Assembly (NCBI GenBank): GCA_910584205.1
Contig: CAJUAA010000003.1
Coordinates: forward strand, 62,001-126,000
DNA length: 64,000 nt
Reading direction: 5' to 3'
Source of the DNA: an uncultured Lachnospiraceae bacterium
GTDB taxonomy: Bacteria > Bacillota > Clostridia > Lachnospirales > Lachnospiraceae
Shown: positions 1 through 12,238 of the stretch, one piece after another
Layout of the letters: each line of letters starts with the position of its first letter
Numbering within the stretch: the first letter of the stretch is position 1
Notes under the pieces: generated by a model
Seen by the model: the letters and a program-made list of their open reading frames with translations, nothing else
What the model was told of the DNA's origin: nothing
Databases searched by the model: none
Made by a program: the position numbers and the translations under genes

Positions 1-248
1 GCGCCTCCGATACGCCTTGCCTTTACCTCGAGCACCGGCATGATGTTGTTCATGGCCTCCTCGAAGACTTCCAGCGCCGGCTTCTCGGTCTTTGCTTCTA
101 CTCTTGCAAATGCGCCGTACACGATTTTCTGTGCTACACCTTTCTTGCCGTCCAGCATGATATTGTTGATCAGCTTGGTGACCACTTTATTATTGTACAG
201 CGGATCTGCCAATACGTCTCTTTTCTGAGTATGTCCTTTACGTGGCAC
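1..248 (-). CDS. rpsG: 30S ribosomal protein S7, partial (C-terminal part outside window)
   Basis: Primary 16S rRNA-binding protein that nucleates assembly of the 30S head. The N-terminal 82 codons are visible; the gene runs off the left edge. The product starts MPRKGHTQKRDVLADPLY, a standard bacterial S7 N terminus, and continues through the NKVVTKLINNIMLDGKK helix. The start is GTG at 246-248, chosen because an AAGGAGGG ribosome binding site lies at 256-263 with 7 nt spacing. It lies downstream of rpsL on the same strand in the usual str operon order, but the gap to rpsL is long (274 nt). Confidence 0.97.
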   Translation of the reverse strand, partial: MPRKGHTQKRDVLADPLYNNKVVTKLINNIMLDGKKGVAQKIVYGAFARVEAKTEKPALEVFEEAMNNIMPVLEVKARRIGG

Positions 249-522
249 GTTACTTCCCTCCTTAATGATCAATTAAATCACAGGTACTCACATGTGTCGT
301 TCTACGTGTGTTCGTGCCCGGTAATCCTTCTATCGTTAAAACCCGCAGTCATAGGTTCCTGTAAGGAACTCCTGGCACAGGCAGCGCTTACGCGATGCCA
401 ACAATCATAGTTCTGTTTGTGATACTCTTTTCTTTTTCCGAATCCTTCGATCCGATATCAAGCCTGTTTCCCATACGTTCCGTATAAGACTGCAGACTCT
501 GTCCGGCCATGCCGGAAACTTT
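249..522 (-). other. rpsL-rpsG intergenic stretch, no gene seen
   Basis: This spacer is long for the S12-S7 junction. Apart from the S7 ribosome binding site at its left end I see no ORF with a ribosome binding site, no U-tract terminator and no clear promoter. It is most likely transcribed leader between the two cistrons. Confidence 0.5.
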
Positions 523-945
523 TTACTTCTTGGCGTCTTTCGGTCTCTTGGCACCGTATTTGGAACGTGCCTGACGTCTCTTCGCCACGCCTGCGGTATC
601 CAGCGTACCACGGACGATGTGATATCTGGTACCCGGAAGGTCTTTTACCCTGCCTCCGCGGATCAGAACAACGCTGTGCTCCTGAAGGTTGTGGCCTTCA
701 CCCGGGATATAGCTGGTAACCTCGATCCCATTGGAAAGACGTACTCTGGCGATCTTACGAAGCGCGGAATTCGGCTTCTTCGGAGTCGCGGTCTTCACTG
801 CGGTACATACGCCGCGCTTCTGCGGTGCGGATGCGTCCGTCGGTCTCTTTCTCAGAGAGTTGAATCCTTTCTGCAGAGCCGGAGCAGTGGACTTCTTCAC
901 AGATGTCTGTCTTCCTTTTCTTACTAACTGGTTAAATGTTGGCAT
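523..945 (-). CDS. rpsL: 30S ribosomal protein S12
   Basis: S12 sits at the decoding centre of the 30S subunit and influences fidelity. The 140-residue product begins MPTFNQLVRKGRQ and has the conserved TPKKPNSALRK segment and the PGEGHNLQEHSVVLIRGG segment. The lysine in TPKKPNSALRK that changes in many streptomycin-resistant mutants is wild type. An in-frame ATG at 963 is rejected: AGGAGGTG lies between it and the ATG at 945, at correct spacing for the latter. First gene of the str operon, driven by a consensus promoter at 1065-1093. Confidence 0.98.
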   Translation of the reverse strand: MPTFNQLVRKGRQTSVKKSTAPALQKGFNSLRKRPTDASAPQKRGVCTAVKTATPKKPNSALRKIARVRLSNGIEVTSYIPGEGHNLQEHSVVLIRGGRVKDLPGTRYHIVRGTLDTAGVAKRRQARSKYGAKRPKDAKK

Positions 946-1064
946 TCCTTTCACCTCCTGCATATTTGTGACAGGTTTCTCCTGCGACGGTAAGAGTCCT
1001 TACCATGACTGCTGTTTTTCAGACCTGCTGAAAAACATGCGTGCCAAAACACACATGCTCATAT

Positions 1065-1093
1065 ATTATATATAAAGCATTCTGCCTTGTCAA
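1065..1093 (-). promoter_or_regulatory. Sigma-A promoter for rpsL-rpsG
   Basis: On the minus strand TTGACA (1088-1093) and TATAAT (1065-1070) are separated by exactly 17 nt. It lies 120 nt upstream of rpsL, so the transcript has a leader of roughly 110 nt. Confidence 0.9.
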
Positions 1094-1188
1094 GCAGTAT
1101 TTTGCCGATTTTCAGCGGTTTTTCCCACATTTTCTCTGCCGCAGCCACAGCCCCTCCTCCGCTGTTTCTTATGATTTTCTTAATTCGC

Positions 1189-1217
1189 TGGACACCGCAT
1201 CGCTTCGGTGCTATGAT
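1189..1217 (+). promoter_or_regulatory. Sigma-A promoter for the VanZ-like gene
   Basis: TGGACA (1189-1194) and TATGAT (1212-1217) are separated by 17 nt. It is divergent from the rpsL promoter and lies 27 nt upstream of the ATG at 1245. Confidence 0.75.
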
Positions 1218-1244
1218 AGGCAGATCAAAAGGAGACATCAAATC

Positions 1245-1769
1245 ATGATAAAAGTATTTTTAAGAGCGCTGTTAAAGCCCTTTTCCTTTCTCCCGGCCCT
1301 GCTGATGATGTACCTGATCTTTTCCTTCTCCTCCCAGGACGGAACCGCCTCCGGGAATCTGAGCTACCAGATCAGCGGGATCATCGTGGAATCCGCCAAT
1401 GAAGCATTCGAGCTCCACTGGTCCGGAAGCGAGATAGACTATTATATAGAACGGCTCCACCGTCCGGTCAGGAAACTGGCCCATGTGACCGAATACTTCC
1501 TGCTGGCGGTCTCGATCTCTTTTCCGCTCTATGTGTACGGCGTCCGGGGACTGTGGCTCCCGCTCCTTGCCGGCAGTTTCTGTGTGGGATTCGCGGCTCT
1601 GGACGAATATCACCAGTCCTTCGTAGCCGGGCGCGGGCCGTCCAAAAAGGACGTGGGGATTGACAGCATCGGAATTCTGGCAGGCGTGCTGATGGTACAG
1701 TTCCTCTGCTTTCTCGGACGCGTCACCATCTTCCGGCCGCTGGCCCGCCGGAGGAAAACGAAAGCTTAG
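1245..1769 (+). CDS. VanZ-family membrane protein
   Basis: A 174-residue VanZ-like protein. An N-terminal hydrophobic segment (about residues 10-28) ends in FSFSSQDGTAS, the characteristic FSxQxG region. HRPVRKLAHVTEYFLLA (about 75-92) has the conserved K-x-x-H-x-x-E-Y pattern, and DEYHQSFVAGRGPSKKDVGID (split here by eye at about 120-140) is the family's DE-x-x-Q signature region, followed by a last membrane segment. VanZ gives low-level teicoplanin resistance in the vanA cluster; most chromosomal homologues have no known role and no van genes are here. The start at 1245 follows GGAG at 1231-1234; an upstream in-frame ORF extension lacks a ribosome binding site and crosses the promoter. It is the only plus-strand gene within the ribosomal/RNA polymerase block. 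Confidence 0.85.
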   Translation: MIKVFLRALLKPFSFLPALLMMYLIFSFSSQDGTASGNLSYQISGIIVESANEAFELHWSGSEIDYYIERLHRPVRKLAHVTEYFLLAVSISFPLYVYGVRGLWLPLLAGSFCVGFAALDEYHQSFVAGRGPSKKDVGIDSIGILAGVLMVQFLCFLGRVTIFRPLARRRKTKA

Positions 1770-1831
1770 AAGCTGTTTCCCCGCTTTTCTCCACTGAAAT
1801 CAAGTATATCATGCACCAAAACAACGTCAAA

Positions 1832-1865
1832 TAAAAGGATACCCTTCTATCCGGGTATCCTTTTA
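1832..1865. terminator. Bidirectional intrinsic terminator between VanZ-like gene and rpoC
   Basis: An inverted repeat AAAAGGATACC...GGGTATCCTTTT gives a stem with an A-run on one side and a T-run on the other, so it can end both convergent transcripts (VanZ-like gene on plus, rpoC on minus). Confidence 0.88.
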
Positions 1866-1878
1866 CCATCTTGTATGC

Positions 1879-5664
<3,786 letters not shown>

Positions 5665-5676
5665 GAACGGCACCTC

Positions 5677-8600
5677 CTATTCATAATCATCTATCTCTTC
5701 GTCCGTATCCAGAGGCTCGCTGTCCTCTTCCTCCGGACTGTCTTCCTTCACATCCACCAGTTCGTCGCCGTCAAATTCCTGCTTGCTGAAGCCAAGGGAA
5801 CCCAGAGGCTCATTCTCCTCATCACGGTAACGCCTGCTGTCGCTTTCCAGAATGGAGCGGATATCCACATCGCCGTATTCGCTGCTCTCCATGATCTCCA
5901 CTTCCGTGTTGTCGTCACGCAGCACGCGCACATCCAGGCCGAGAGACTGCAGCTCCTTCAAAAGCACCTTGAAGGACTCCGGGATACCGGATTCCGGAAT
6001 ATTGTCTCCTTTGATGATCGCCTCATACGTCTTCACACGGCCGATCACATCGTCGGATTTAACCGTCAGGATCTCCTGAAGCGTGTAGGATGCCCCGTAA
6101 GCCTCCAGCGCCCACACCTCCATCTCTCCGAAGCGCTGTCCGCCGAACTGCGCCTTGCCGCCCAGAGGCTGCTGGGTGACCAGGGAATACGGGCCGGTGG
6201 AACGGGCATGGATCTTGTCGTCCACCAGATGGTGGAGCTTCAGATAATGCATGTGCCCGATGGTGACCGGACTGTCAAAATACTCTCCGGTACGACCGTC
6301 GCGCAGACGCACTTTTCCGTCTCTGGAAATGGGCACGCCTTTCCACACCTTCCTGTGATCCCGGTTCTCATACAGATAGTCCATCACTTCCGGAAGCAGC
6401 TCCTGCTCATGTTTCGCTTTAAATTCACTCCAGTCAAGGTTGACGTAATCGTTCGCCAGATCCAGAGTGTCCATAATATCATTTTCATTTGCGCCGTCGA
6501 AGACCGGAGTCGCCACATTGAAGCCCAGGGCTTTTGCCGCAAGGCTTAAATGGATCTCCAGAACCTGTCCGATGTTCATACGGGACGGCACGCCGAGAGG
6601 ATTCAGCACGATGTCCAGCGGACGTCCATTGGGAAGGAACGGCATATCCTCCACCGGAAGCACGCGGGATACCACGCCCTTGTTGCCGTGACGGCCTGCC
6701 ATCTTGTCGCCCACGGAAATCTTCCTCTTCTGGGCGATGTAGATCCGCACCGCCTGATTGACACCCGGGGACAGCTCATCTCCGTTCTCCCTGGTAAATA
6801 CCTTGGCGTCCACAACGATGCCGTATTCGCCGTGAGGCACCTTCAGAGACGTATCACGCACTTCTCTTGCCTTCTCGCCGAAAATCGCCCGCAGAAGCCG
6901 TTCCTCGGCCGTCAGCTCGGTCTCTCCCTTCGGGGTCACCTTCCCCACCAGGATATCACCGGCGCGCACCTCTGCGCCCACACGGATGATTCCCCGGCTG
7001 TCCAGGTCCTTCAGCGCGTCGTCGCCCACGCCCGGCACGTCCCTGGTGATCTCTTCCGGCCCCAGCTTCGTGTCCCGGGCTTCCGCCTCATATTCCTCAA
7101 TATGGATGGACGTATACACGTCGTCCATAACCAGACGTTCGCTTAACAGTACCGCATCCTCGTAATTATAGCCTTCCCAGGTCATAAACCCGATCAGCGG
7201 GTTCTTTCCAAGAGCGATCTCCCCGTTGGCGGTGGACGGGCCGTCTGCGATCACCTGTCCCTCGGCCACCCGGTCCCCCTTGAAAACAATGGGTCTCTGG
7301 TTGTAGCAGTTGCTCTGGTTGCTTCTGGTAAATTTCGTCAGACGGTACGTATCCCGGACGCCGTTGTCCTGGCGCACCACGATCTCGTTGGACACCGCAC
7401 GCTCCACCACGCCGGAATTCCGCGCGATCACGCAGACACCGGAGTCCACCGCCGTCTTTTCTTCCATACCGGTACCGACCACCGGGGCCTCCGTCAGCAT
7501 CAGCGGCACTGCCTGACGCTGCATGTTGGAACCCATCAGCGCACGGTTGGCATCGTCGTTCTCCAGGAACGGGATCAGCGCGGTCGCCACGGAGAACACC
7601 ATCTTCGGGGACACGTCCATGAAGTCAAACATGGTCTTCTCATATTCCTGGGTCTCTTCCCGGTAACGCCCGGACACGTTGTTCCTTACAAAATATCCTT
7701 CTTCATCCAGCGGCTCATTCGCCTGAGCCACATGGTAATTGTCCTCTTCATCCGCCGTCATATAGACTACATCTTCCGTCACCCGCGGATTCTTCGGGTC
7801 TGTCTTGTCGATCTTGCGGTACGGCGCTTCCACAAAGCCGTACTCATTGATCCTCGCGTAGCACGCCAGAGAGTTGATCAGACCGATGTTGGGGCCCTCA
7901 GGGGTCTCAATGGGGCACATTCTTCCATAATGGGAATAGTGCACGTCGCGGACCTCAAATCCTGCGCGGTCACGGGACAGGCCGCCCGGGCCAAGCGCGG
8001 ACAGACGTCTCTTATGGGTCAGCTCGCCCAGCGGGTTGTTCTGATCCATGAACTGGGACAGCTGGGAAGAACCGAAGAACTCCTTCACCGAAGCCGTCAC
8101 CGGTTTGATATTGATCAGTGACTGAGGAGAAATCCCCTCGGTATCCTGTGTGGTCATACGCTCCCGCACAACCCTCTCCAGACGGGAAAGCCCGATCCGG
8201 TACTGGTTCTGCAGAAGCTCGCCCACCGCACGGATTCGGCGGTTGCCCAGATGGTCGATGTCATCCTTGTTGCCCATGCCGTACTCCAGATGCATGTTAT
8301 AGTTGATGGACGCCAGAATATCATCCTTCGTAATGTGCTTCGGCACCAGCTCGGACACCTCTCTGCGGATGGCGTCTTTCAGCTCTTCCGGATCAGGATA
8401 CTCCTCCATGAGCTTTTCCAGCACCGGATAATATACCATCTCCCGGACACCCAGCTCTTTCGGGTCGCAGTCCACATAATTTCTCAGATCCACCATGCGG
8501 TTGGTGAGCACCTTCACATTGCGCTCCTCCCCCGGAATCTCCGTGCGGATCCACACGTAGGGCGCGCCGCAGTCCTGGATCTGTACCGCCAGTTCCGCGT

Positions 8601-9549
8601 CCACCCTGGTACCTGCCTCCGCCACCACTTCACCGGTGGATACATCGATCACATCCTCTGCCAGCACGTGGCCGCGGATACGGTTTTTCAAAGAAAGCTT
8701 CTTGTTAAATTTATAACGGCCCACCTTCGCCAGATCATATCTTCTGGAATCGAAGAACATGCCGGTAATCAGACTCTCCGCGCTCTCCACGGCCAGCGGC
8801 TCTCCCGGACGGATCTTCTTATACAGCTCCAGAAGGCCTTCCTGATAATTTTCCGCCGTATCCTTTGCCAGGGACGCCAGAATCTTCGGCTCCTCCCCGA
8901 ACATTTCCAGGATCTCCGCGTTCGTGCCATAGCCCAGCGCACGGATCAGCACCGTGATCGGTACCTTTCTGGTCCGGTCCACGCGGACATAGAACACGTC
9001 GTTGGAATCTGTCTCATACTCCAGCCACGCACCGCGATTGGGGATCACGGTACAGGAAAACAGCAGTTTGCCTACCTTATCATGATCGATACCATAATAG
9101 ATGCCGGGGGAACGCACCAACTGGCTGACGATGACACGCTCCGCTCCGTTGATAACGAAGGTGCCGGTCTCTGTCATCAGAGGCAGATCGCCCATGAAAA
9201 TTTCATGCTCGTTGATCTCGTCGGTCTCTTTGTTGTAAAGGCGCACTCTTACTTTCAGAGGAGCCGCATAGGTCGCGTCGCGTTCTTTGCACTCTTCAAT
9301 CGTATACTTCGCACCTTCTTTGTCCAGTGTAAAGTCAGTAAACTCCAGGCTCAGCTTCCCACTGTAATCCGTGATGGGAGAGATATCCGCGAACGCCTCG
9401 CGAAGCCCCTCATCCAGGAACCACTGGTAAGAATCCCGCTGGACCTCGATCAGGTTCGGCATCTCAAGGACTTCCTTCTTCCTTGAATAGCTCATTCTGC
9501 TGCTTTTCCCGGATCTGATCGGTTTGATTCTGTTCTTTTCCATTGGCAT
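5677..9549 (-). CDS. rpoB: DNA-directed RNA polymerase subunit beta
   Basis: The other half of the RNA polymerase active-site cleft, about 1290 residues. The rifampicin region reads FFGSSQLSQFMDQNNPL (near residue 495) and then THKRRLSALGPGG; the commonly mutated D, H and S positions are wild type, and the position equivalent to E. coli Ser522 is Gly. GDKMAGRHGNKGV and PYSLVTQQPLGGKAQFGG mark the C-terminal conserved regions. AAGGGG at 9555-9560 best fits ATG 9549; GTG 9555 and ATG 9543 are alternatives. After the conserved end the protein has an acidic tail of about 45 residues ending DEEIDDYE. It has its own promoter (9648-9676) after a terminator for rplL. Confidence 0.98.
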   Translation of the reverse strand: MPMEKNRIKPIRSGKSSRMSYSRKKEVLEMPNLIEVQRDSYQWFLDEGLREAFADISPITDYSGKLSLEFTDFTLDKEGAKYTIEECKERDATYAAPLKVRVRLYNKETDEINEHEIFMGDLPLMTETGTFVINGAERVIVSQLVRSPGIYYGIDHDKVGKLLFSCTVIPNRGAWLEYETDSNDVFYVRVDRTRKVPITVLIRALGYGTNAEILEMFGEEPKILASLAKDTAENYQEGLLELYKKIRPGEPLAVESAESLITGMFFDSRRYDLAKVGRYKFNKKLSLKNRIRGHVLAEDVIDVSTGEVVAEAGTRVDAELAVQIQDCGAPYVWIRTEIPGEERNVKVLTNRMVDLRNYVDCDPKELGVREMVYYPVLEKLMEEYPDPEELKDAIRREVSELVPKHITKDDILASINYNMHLEYGMGNKDDIDHLGNRRIRAVGELLQNQYRIGLSRLERVVRERMTTQDTEGISPQSLINIKPVTASVKEFFGSSQLSQFMDQNNPLGELTHKRRLSALGPGGLSRDRAGFEVRDVHYSHYGRMCPIETPEGPNIGLINSLACYARINEYGFVEAPYRKIDKTDPKNPRVTEDVVYMTADEEDNYHVAQANEPLDEEGYFVRNNVSGRYREETQEYEKTMFDFMDVSPKMVFSVATALIPFLENDDANRALMGSNMQRQAVPLMLTEAPVVGTGMEEKTAVDSGVCVIARNSGVVERAVSNEIVVRQDNGVRDTYRLTKFTRSNQSNCYNQRPIVFKGDRVAEGQVIADGPSTANGEIALGKNPLIGFMTWEGYNYEDAVLLSERLVMDDVYTSIHIEEYEAEARDTKLGPEEITRDVPGVGDDALKDLDSRGIIRVGAEVRAGDILVGKVTPKGETELTAEERLLRAIFGEKAREVRDTSLKVPHGEYGIVVDAKVFTRENGDELSPGVNQAVRIYIAQKRKISVGDKMAGRHGNKGVVSRVLPVEDMPFLPNGRPLDIVLNPLGVPSRMNIGQVLEIHLSLAAKALGFNVATPVFDGANENDIMDTLDLANDYVNLDWSEFKAKHEQELLPEVMDYLYENRDHRKVWKGVPISRDGKVRLRDGRTGEYFDSPVTIGHMHYLKLHHLVDDKIHARSTGPYSLVTQQPLGGKAQFGGQRFGEMEVWALEAYGASYTLQEILTVKSDDVIGRVKTYEAIIKGDNIPESGIPESFKVLLKELQSLGLDVRVLRDDNTEVEIMESSEYGDVDIRSILESDSRRYRDEENEPLGSLGFSKQEFDGDELVDVKEDSPEEEDSEPLDTDEEIDDYE

Positions 9550-9604
9550 TTTCACCCCTTATATTTTATAACTGCATGTTTCGTCAACAAACCGCAAAAT
9601 ATCA

Positions 9605-9629
9605 GATGAGGTACAAAGCCTACCTCACC
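9605..9629 (-). other. Leader hairpin upstream of rpoB
   Basis: In the minus-strand leader, GGTGAGGTA and TACCTCATC can pair over 9 bp (one G-U) around a 7-nt loop. It lies between the rpoB promoter and start codon. There is no U-tract, so it is not a terminator; a role in mRNA stability or control is inference. Confidence 0.5.
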
Positions 9630-9647
9630 ATAATAAGTGCATTTTCC

Positions 9648-9676
9648 ATAATAGCACAAACTCTTTTGTATGTCAA
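9648..9676 (-). promoter_or_regulatory. Sigma-A promoter for rpoB-rpoC
   Basis: TTGACA (9671-9676) and TATTAT (9648-9653) with 17-nt spacing, on the minus strand. It lies just downstream of the rplL terminator, so rpoBC can be transcribed independently of the L10 operon. Confidence 0.9.
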
Positions 9677-9703
9677 TGGGAATTTTTCCAAAATGTGGAT
9701 GTG

Positions 9704-9731
9704 AAAAAGGGATACCGCAGTGCGATATCCC
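9704..9731 (-). terminator. Intrinsic terminator after rplL
   Basis: On the minus strand GGGATATCGC and GCGGTATCCC form a 10-bp stem followed by TTTTTC. It separates rplJ-rplL from rpoB-rpoC and could be partial (attenuator-like). Confidence 0.88.
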
Positions 9732-9749
9732 TCTGGTTCTTTCGTCAGA

Positions 9750-10127
9750 TTATTTCAGGGTAACCTTAGCGCCTTCACCTTCCAGTTTAGCCTTAAGCTC
9801 TTCAGCCTCAGCCTTGGATGCGCCCTCTTTCACAACCTTCGGAGCGCCGTCAACCACGTCTTTTGCCTCCTTCAGGCCAAGACCGGTCGCTTCACGTACC
9901 ACTTTGATAACCTTAACCTTGTTCGGGCCAACCTCAGTCAGCTCAACATCGAAGGAATCCTTCTCTTCCTCTGCCGATCCGCCTTCTCCGCCGGTTGCCG
10001 CCACAACAACGCCTGCTGCTGCGGATACGCCGAACTCTTCCTCGCATGCTTTTACCAGCTCATTCAGCTCTAATACAGTCAGCTCTTTGATTGCATCAAT
10101 AAATTCTGCAGTAGTTAATTTTGCCAT
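9750..10127 (-). CDS. rplL: 50S ribosomal protein L7/L12
   Basis: Multicopy stalk protein that recruits translational GTPases to the ribosome; it binds L10. The 125-residue product has the N-terminal dimerisation helix pair (MAKLTTAEFIDAIKELTVLE), an Ala/Gly/Glu-rich hinge (AAAGVVVAATGGEGGSAEEE, about residues 36-55) and the C-terminal factor-binding domain with GLGLKEAKDVVDGAPK. It is 105 nt downstream of rplJ and closes that transcription unit at the terminator 9704-9731. Confidence 0.99.
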   Translation of the reverse strand: MAKLTTAEFIDAIKELTVLELNELVKACEEEFGVSAAAGVVVAATGGEGGSAEEEKDSFDVELTEVGPNKVKVIKVVREATGLGLKEAKDVVDGAPKVVKEGASKAEAEELKAKLEGEGAKVTLK

Positions 10128-10232
10128 TTGATTTTACCTCCAATTGTAATAGTCGTATGATCTTTCTCTCAGTTTCCGGCTTCTGTCCTGCCGGACGCCG
10201 CATCCGCCTTTTTCCAAAAGCCCTGCGGTATC

Positions 10233-10721
10233 TTATGCCTCTTTGCTCTCCGCGATCTGGTTGATCACGCGTGCGAAGTTCGCAATCGGGCTGTTCATGC
10301 TGCCAAGAAGTCTTCCCAGAAGCACTTCTCTGGACGGAACGTTTGCAATTGCAGTCATTCCCTTGGCGTCATAGTAATTGCCTTCCACAACACCCGCTTT
10401 GATCTCAAGCTTATCTGCCGTCTTTGCAAAGTTCGCGATGATCCTTGCCGGAGCCGTCGCGTCGGTCTTGGAGATCGCTACAGCGGAAGGTCCTTCCAGA
10501 TGCTGCGCCAGCGGCTCGAACTCCGTTCCCTTGATCGCAAAGTTCAGCATGGTGTTCTTGTAAACCTTGTAGATGATGCCTTCTGCTCTCATCTGTCTGC
10601 GAAGCTGTGTATCCTGCTCAACGGTCAGACCGCAGTGGTCCACCAGAACAACACCGGCAGCGCCTTCCAGATTTGCAGCGATCTCTTCTACGATCGGTCT
10701 TTTCAGTTCCACTTTTGCCAT
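10233..10721 (-). CDS. rplJ: 50S ribosomal protein L10
   Basis: Base of the ribosomal stalk: binds 23S rRNA and carries L7/L12 dimers on its C-terminal helix. The product is 162 residues, starting MAKVELKRPIVEEIAANLEG and including VVLVDHCGLTVEQDTQLRRQ, typical of L10. The ATG at 10721 is preceded by AAGGAGG at 7 nt. An ORF extension upstream would read through the leader hairpin and is rejected. L10-L12 complexes normally bind the leader of this mRNA to repress their own synthesis, and the 200-nt structured leader here fits that. Confidence 0.98.
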   Translation of the reverse strand: MAKVELKRPIVEEIAANLEGAAGVVLVDHCGLTVEQDTQLRRQMRAEGIIYKVYKNTMLNFAIKGTEFEPLAQHLEGPSAVAISKTDATAPARIIANFAKTADKLEIKAGVVEGNYYDAKGMTAIANVPSREVLLGRLLGSMNSPIANFARVINQIAESKEA

Positions 10722-10921
10722 GAATGGTTTCCTCCTTATAGATTTTGGATGACAACCTTTAAACAAGAAAAACCCCTGTGCCGCAGACACAGAGGTTTCG
10801 TCAGTCATTCTGAACAGAACGCTTTCCTCGGCAGGCGGTCGTACACTTATGCTTTTTCAGCACCTGCTGTCTTCGGGCAGTCATATCTTTGCATCCGGGC
10901 CACGCGCTGCGCGGCCCGCTG
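10722..10921 (-). ncRNA. L10 leader of the rplJ-rplL transcript
   Basis: A roughly 200-nt 5' leader starts just after the promoter. It contains a GC-rich hairpin near its 5' end (GGGCC...GGCCC, 10897-10918) and, nearer the gene, an 11-bp stem (10770-10780 with 10788-10798) followed by U5 at 10768-10772 that looks like an attenuator. The location and architecture match the L10 leader family that binds the L10/L12 complex; I could not fold it or compare it with the family model. Confidence 0.7.
10768..10798 (-). terminator. Attenuator-like hairpin in the L10 leader
   Basis: On the minus strand AAACCTCTGTG pairs with CACAGGGGTTT (one G-U pair), and the 3' arm runs into TTTTTC. It is placed between promoter and rplJ, so it must be partial or conditional. 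Confidence 0.7.
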
Positions 10922-10927
10922 CAATTC

Positions 10928-10956
10928 AAAATATCATAATTTATATCGAATGTCAA
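10928..10956 (-). promoter_or_regulatory. Sigma-A promoter for rplJ-rplL
   Basis: TTGACA (10951-10956) and TATTTT (10928-10933) with 17-nt spacing, in the gap between rplA and the L10 leader. Confidence 0.85.
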
Positions 10957-10969
10957 CACTTTCTTTTAT

Positions 10970-11659
10970 TTAAGAAAGCTTCATCGGATTCACCTTCACG
11001 CCCGGGCCCATGGTCGGAGCGATGGTAACGCTCTTCAGGAACTGGCCCTTGACAGCGGATGGTTTTGCCTTGAGGATGGCATCCATAAGCGTCTGGAAGT
11101 TGTCCGCTAACTGCTCCTCGGTGAAAGAAGCTTTTCCGATCGGCACGTGGATGATGTTGGTCTTGTCGAGCCTGTACTCGATCTTACCTGCCTTGATATC
11201 GTTTACTGCCTTTGTGACATCCATGGTCACGGTTCCTGCTTTCGGGTTCGGCATCAGGCCCTTGGGTCCGAGCACACGGCCCAGACGTCCGACCACGCCC
11301 ATCATATCCGGCGTCGCAACGACAACGTCAAAATCAAGCCAGCCTCCCTGAATCTTCGGTACCAGTTCCTCTGCGCCTACGAACTCCGCGCCTGCCGCCT
11401 GTGCCTCGTCCGCCTTTGCACCCTTTGCAAATACCAGTACGCGCACCTGCTTGCCGGTTCCGTGGGGAAGAACGACAGCGCCGCGGATCTGCTGGTCTGC
11501 GTGGCGTCCGTCACATCCGGTACGGATATGAGCCTCGATGGTCTCGTCAAATTTTGCAGTCGACAGTTTCTTTACCAGCGTGATCGCCTCGTCTCTGTCA
11601 TACTGCGCCAGCTTGTCATATGATTTTAAAGCCTCAACATATTTCTTACCATGTTTCAT
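10970..11659 (-). CDS. rplA: 50S ribosomal protein L1
   Basis: Forms the L1 stalk of the 50S subunit, which guides deacylated tRNA out of the E site, and in many bacteria represses its own operon. The 229-residue product begins MKHGKKYVEALKSYDK and contains the family signature around GRLGRVLGPKGLMPNPK and GTVTMDV. The ATG at 11659 follows AGGAGG; a longer ORF start at 11710 lies in the rplK-rplA spacer and has no ribosome binding site. Only 66 nt separate it from rplK. Nothing unusual. Confidence 0.98.
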   Translation of the reverse strand: MKHGKKYVEALKSYDKLAQYDRDEAITLVKKLSTAKFDETIEAHIRTGCDGRHADQQIRGAVVLPHGTGKQVRVLVFAKGAKADEAQAAGAEFVGAEELVPKIQGGWLDFDVVVATPDMMGVVGRLGRVLGPKGLMPNPKAGTVTMDVTKAVNDIKAGKIEYRLDKTNIIHVPIGKASFTEEQLADNFQTLMDAILKAKPSAVKGQFLKSVTIAPTMGPGVKVNPMKLS

Positions 11660-11725
11660 ATTCTCTTTAACCTCCTGGTGGTAATTGCGGGAATCTCCCT
11701 CCCACGTCATTGTTCAGCAACAGTC

Positions 11726-12154
11726 TTAGTCGTCTACTACCGTGATACCCATGCTTCTTGCAGTACCGGCGATCATGCTGATCGCTGCATCAAGGCTTCC
11801 TGCAGTCAGATCCGGCATCTTCAGCTCGGCGATCTTCTGCACCTCGGATCTCTTGATCGTAGCAACTTTGTCTTTCTTGGAATTGGCGGAAGCAGTCTTC
11901 AGTCCGCATGCTTTCTTCAGTAACACTGCTGCCGGCGGAGTCTTGGTAATAAAGCTGAAGCTTCTGTCAGCATATACCGTAATAACAACCGGAATGATCA
12001 TGTCGCCCTGGTCTGCGGTTCTTGCGTTGAATTCCTTCGTGAACTGCACGATGTTCACGCCATGCTGTCCAAGGGCCGGGCCTACTGGGGGAGCTGGTGT
12101 AGCCTTTCCAGCAGGAATCTGTAATTTGATATAACCTGTAACTTTTTTTGCCAT
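11726..12154 (-). CDS. rplK: 50S ribosomal protein L11
   Basis: Part of the GTPase-associated centre of the 50S subunit and needed for the stringent response and for thiostrepton binding. The 142-residue product begins MAKKVTGYIKLQIPAGKATP, has the proline-rich PAPPVGPALGQHGVNI motif (about residues 20-35), and ends with the RNA-binding helices through AGTARSMGITVV. Ribosome binding site AGGAGG precedes the ATG. Cotranscribed with nusG upstream and rplA downstream. Confidence 0.99.
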   Translation of the reverse strand: MAKKVTGYIKLQIPAGKATPAPPVGPALGQHGVNIVQFTKEFNARTADQGDMIIPVVITVYADRSFSFITKTPPAAVLLKKACGLKTASANSKKDKVATIKRSEVQKIAELKMPDLTAGSLDAAISMIAGTARSMGITVVDD

Positions 12155-12238
12155 AACTAAGGCACCTCCTATTGTGGTAATGGCGGGAATGTCCCTCCCA
12201 CGATCCCCGGAAACGATACTCCGAAGATCTTACTTCAT

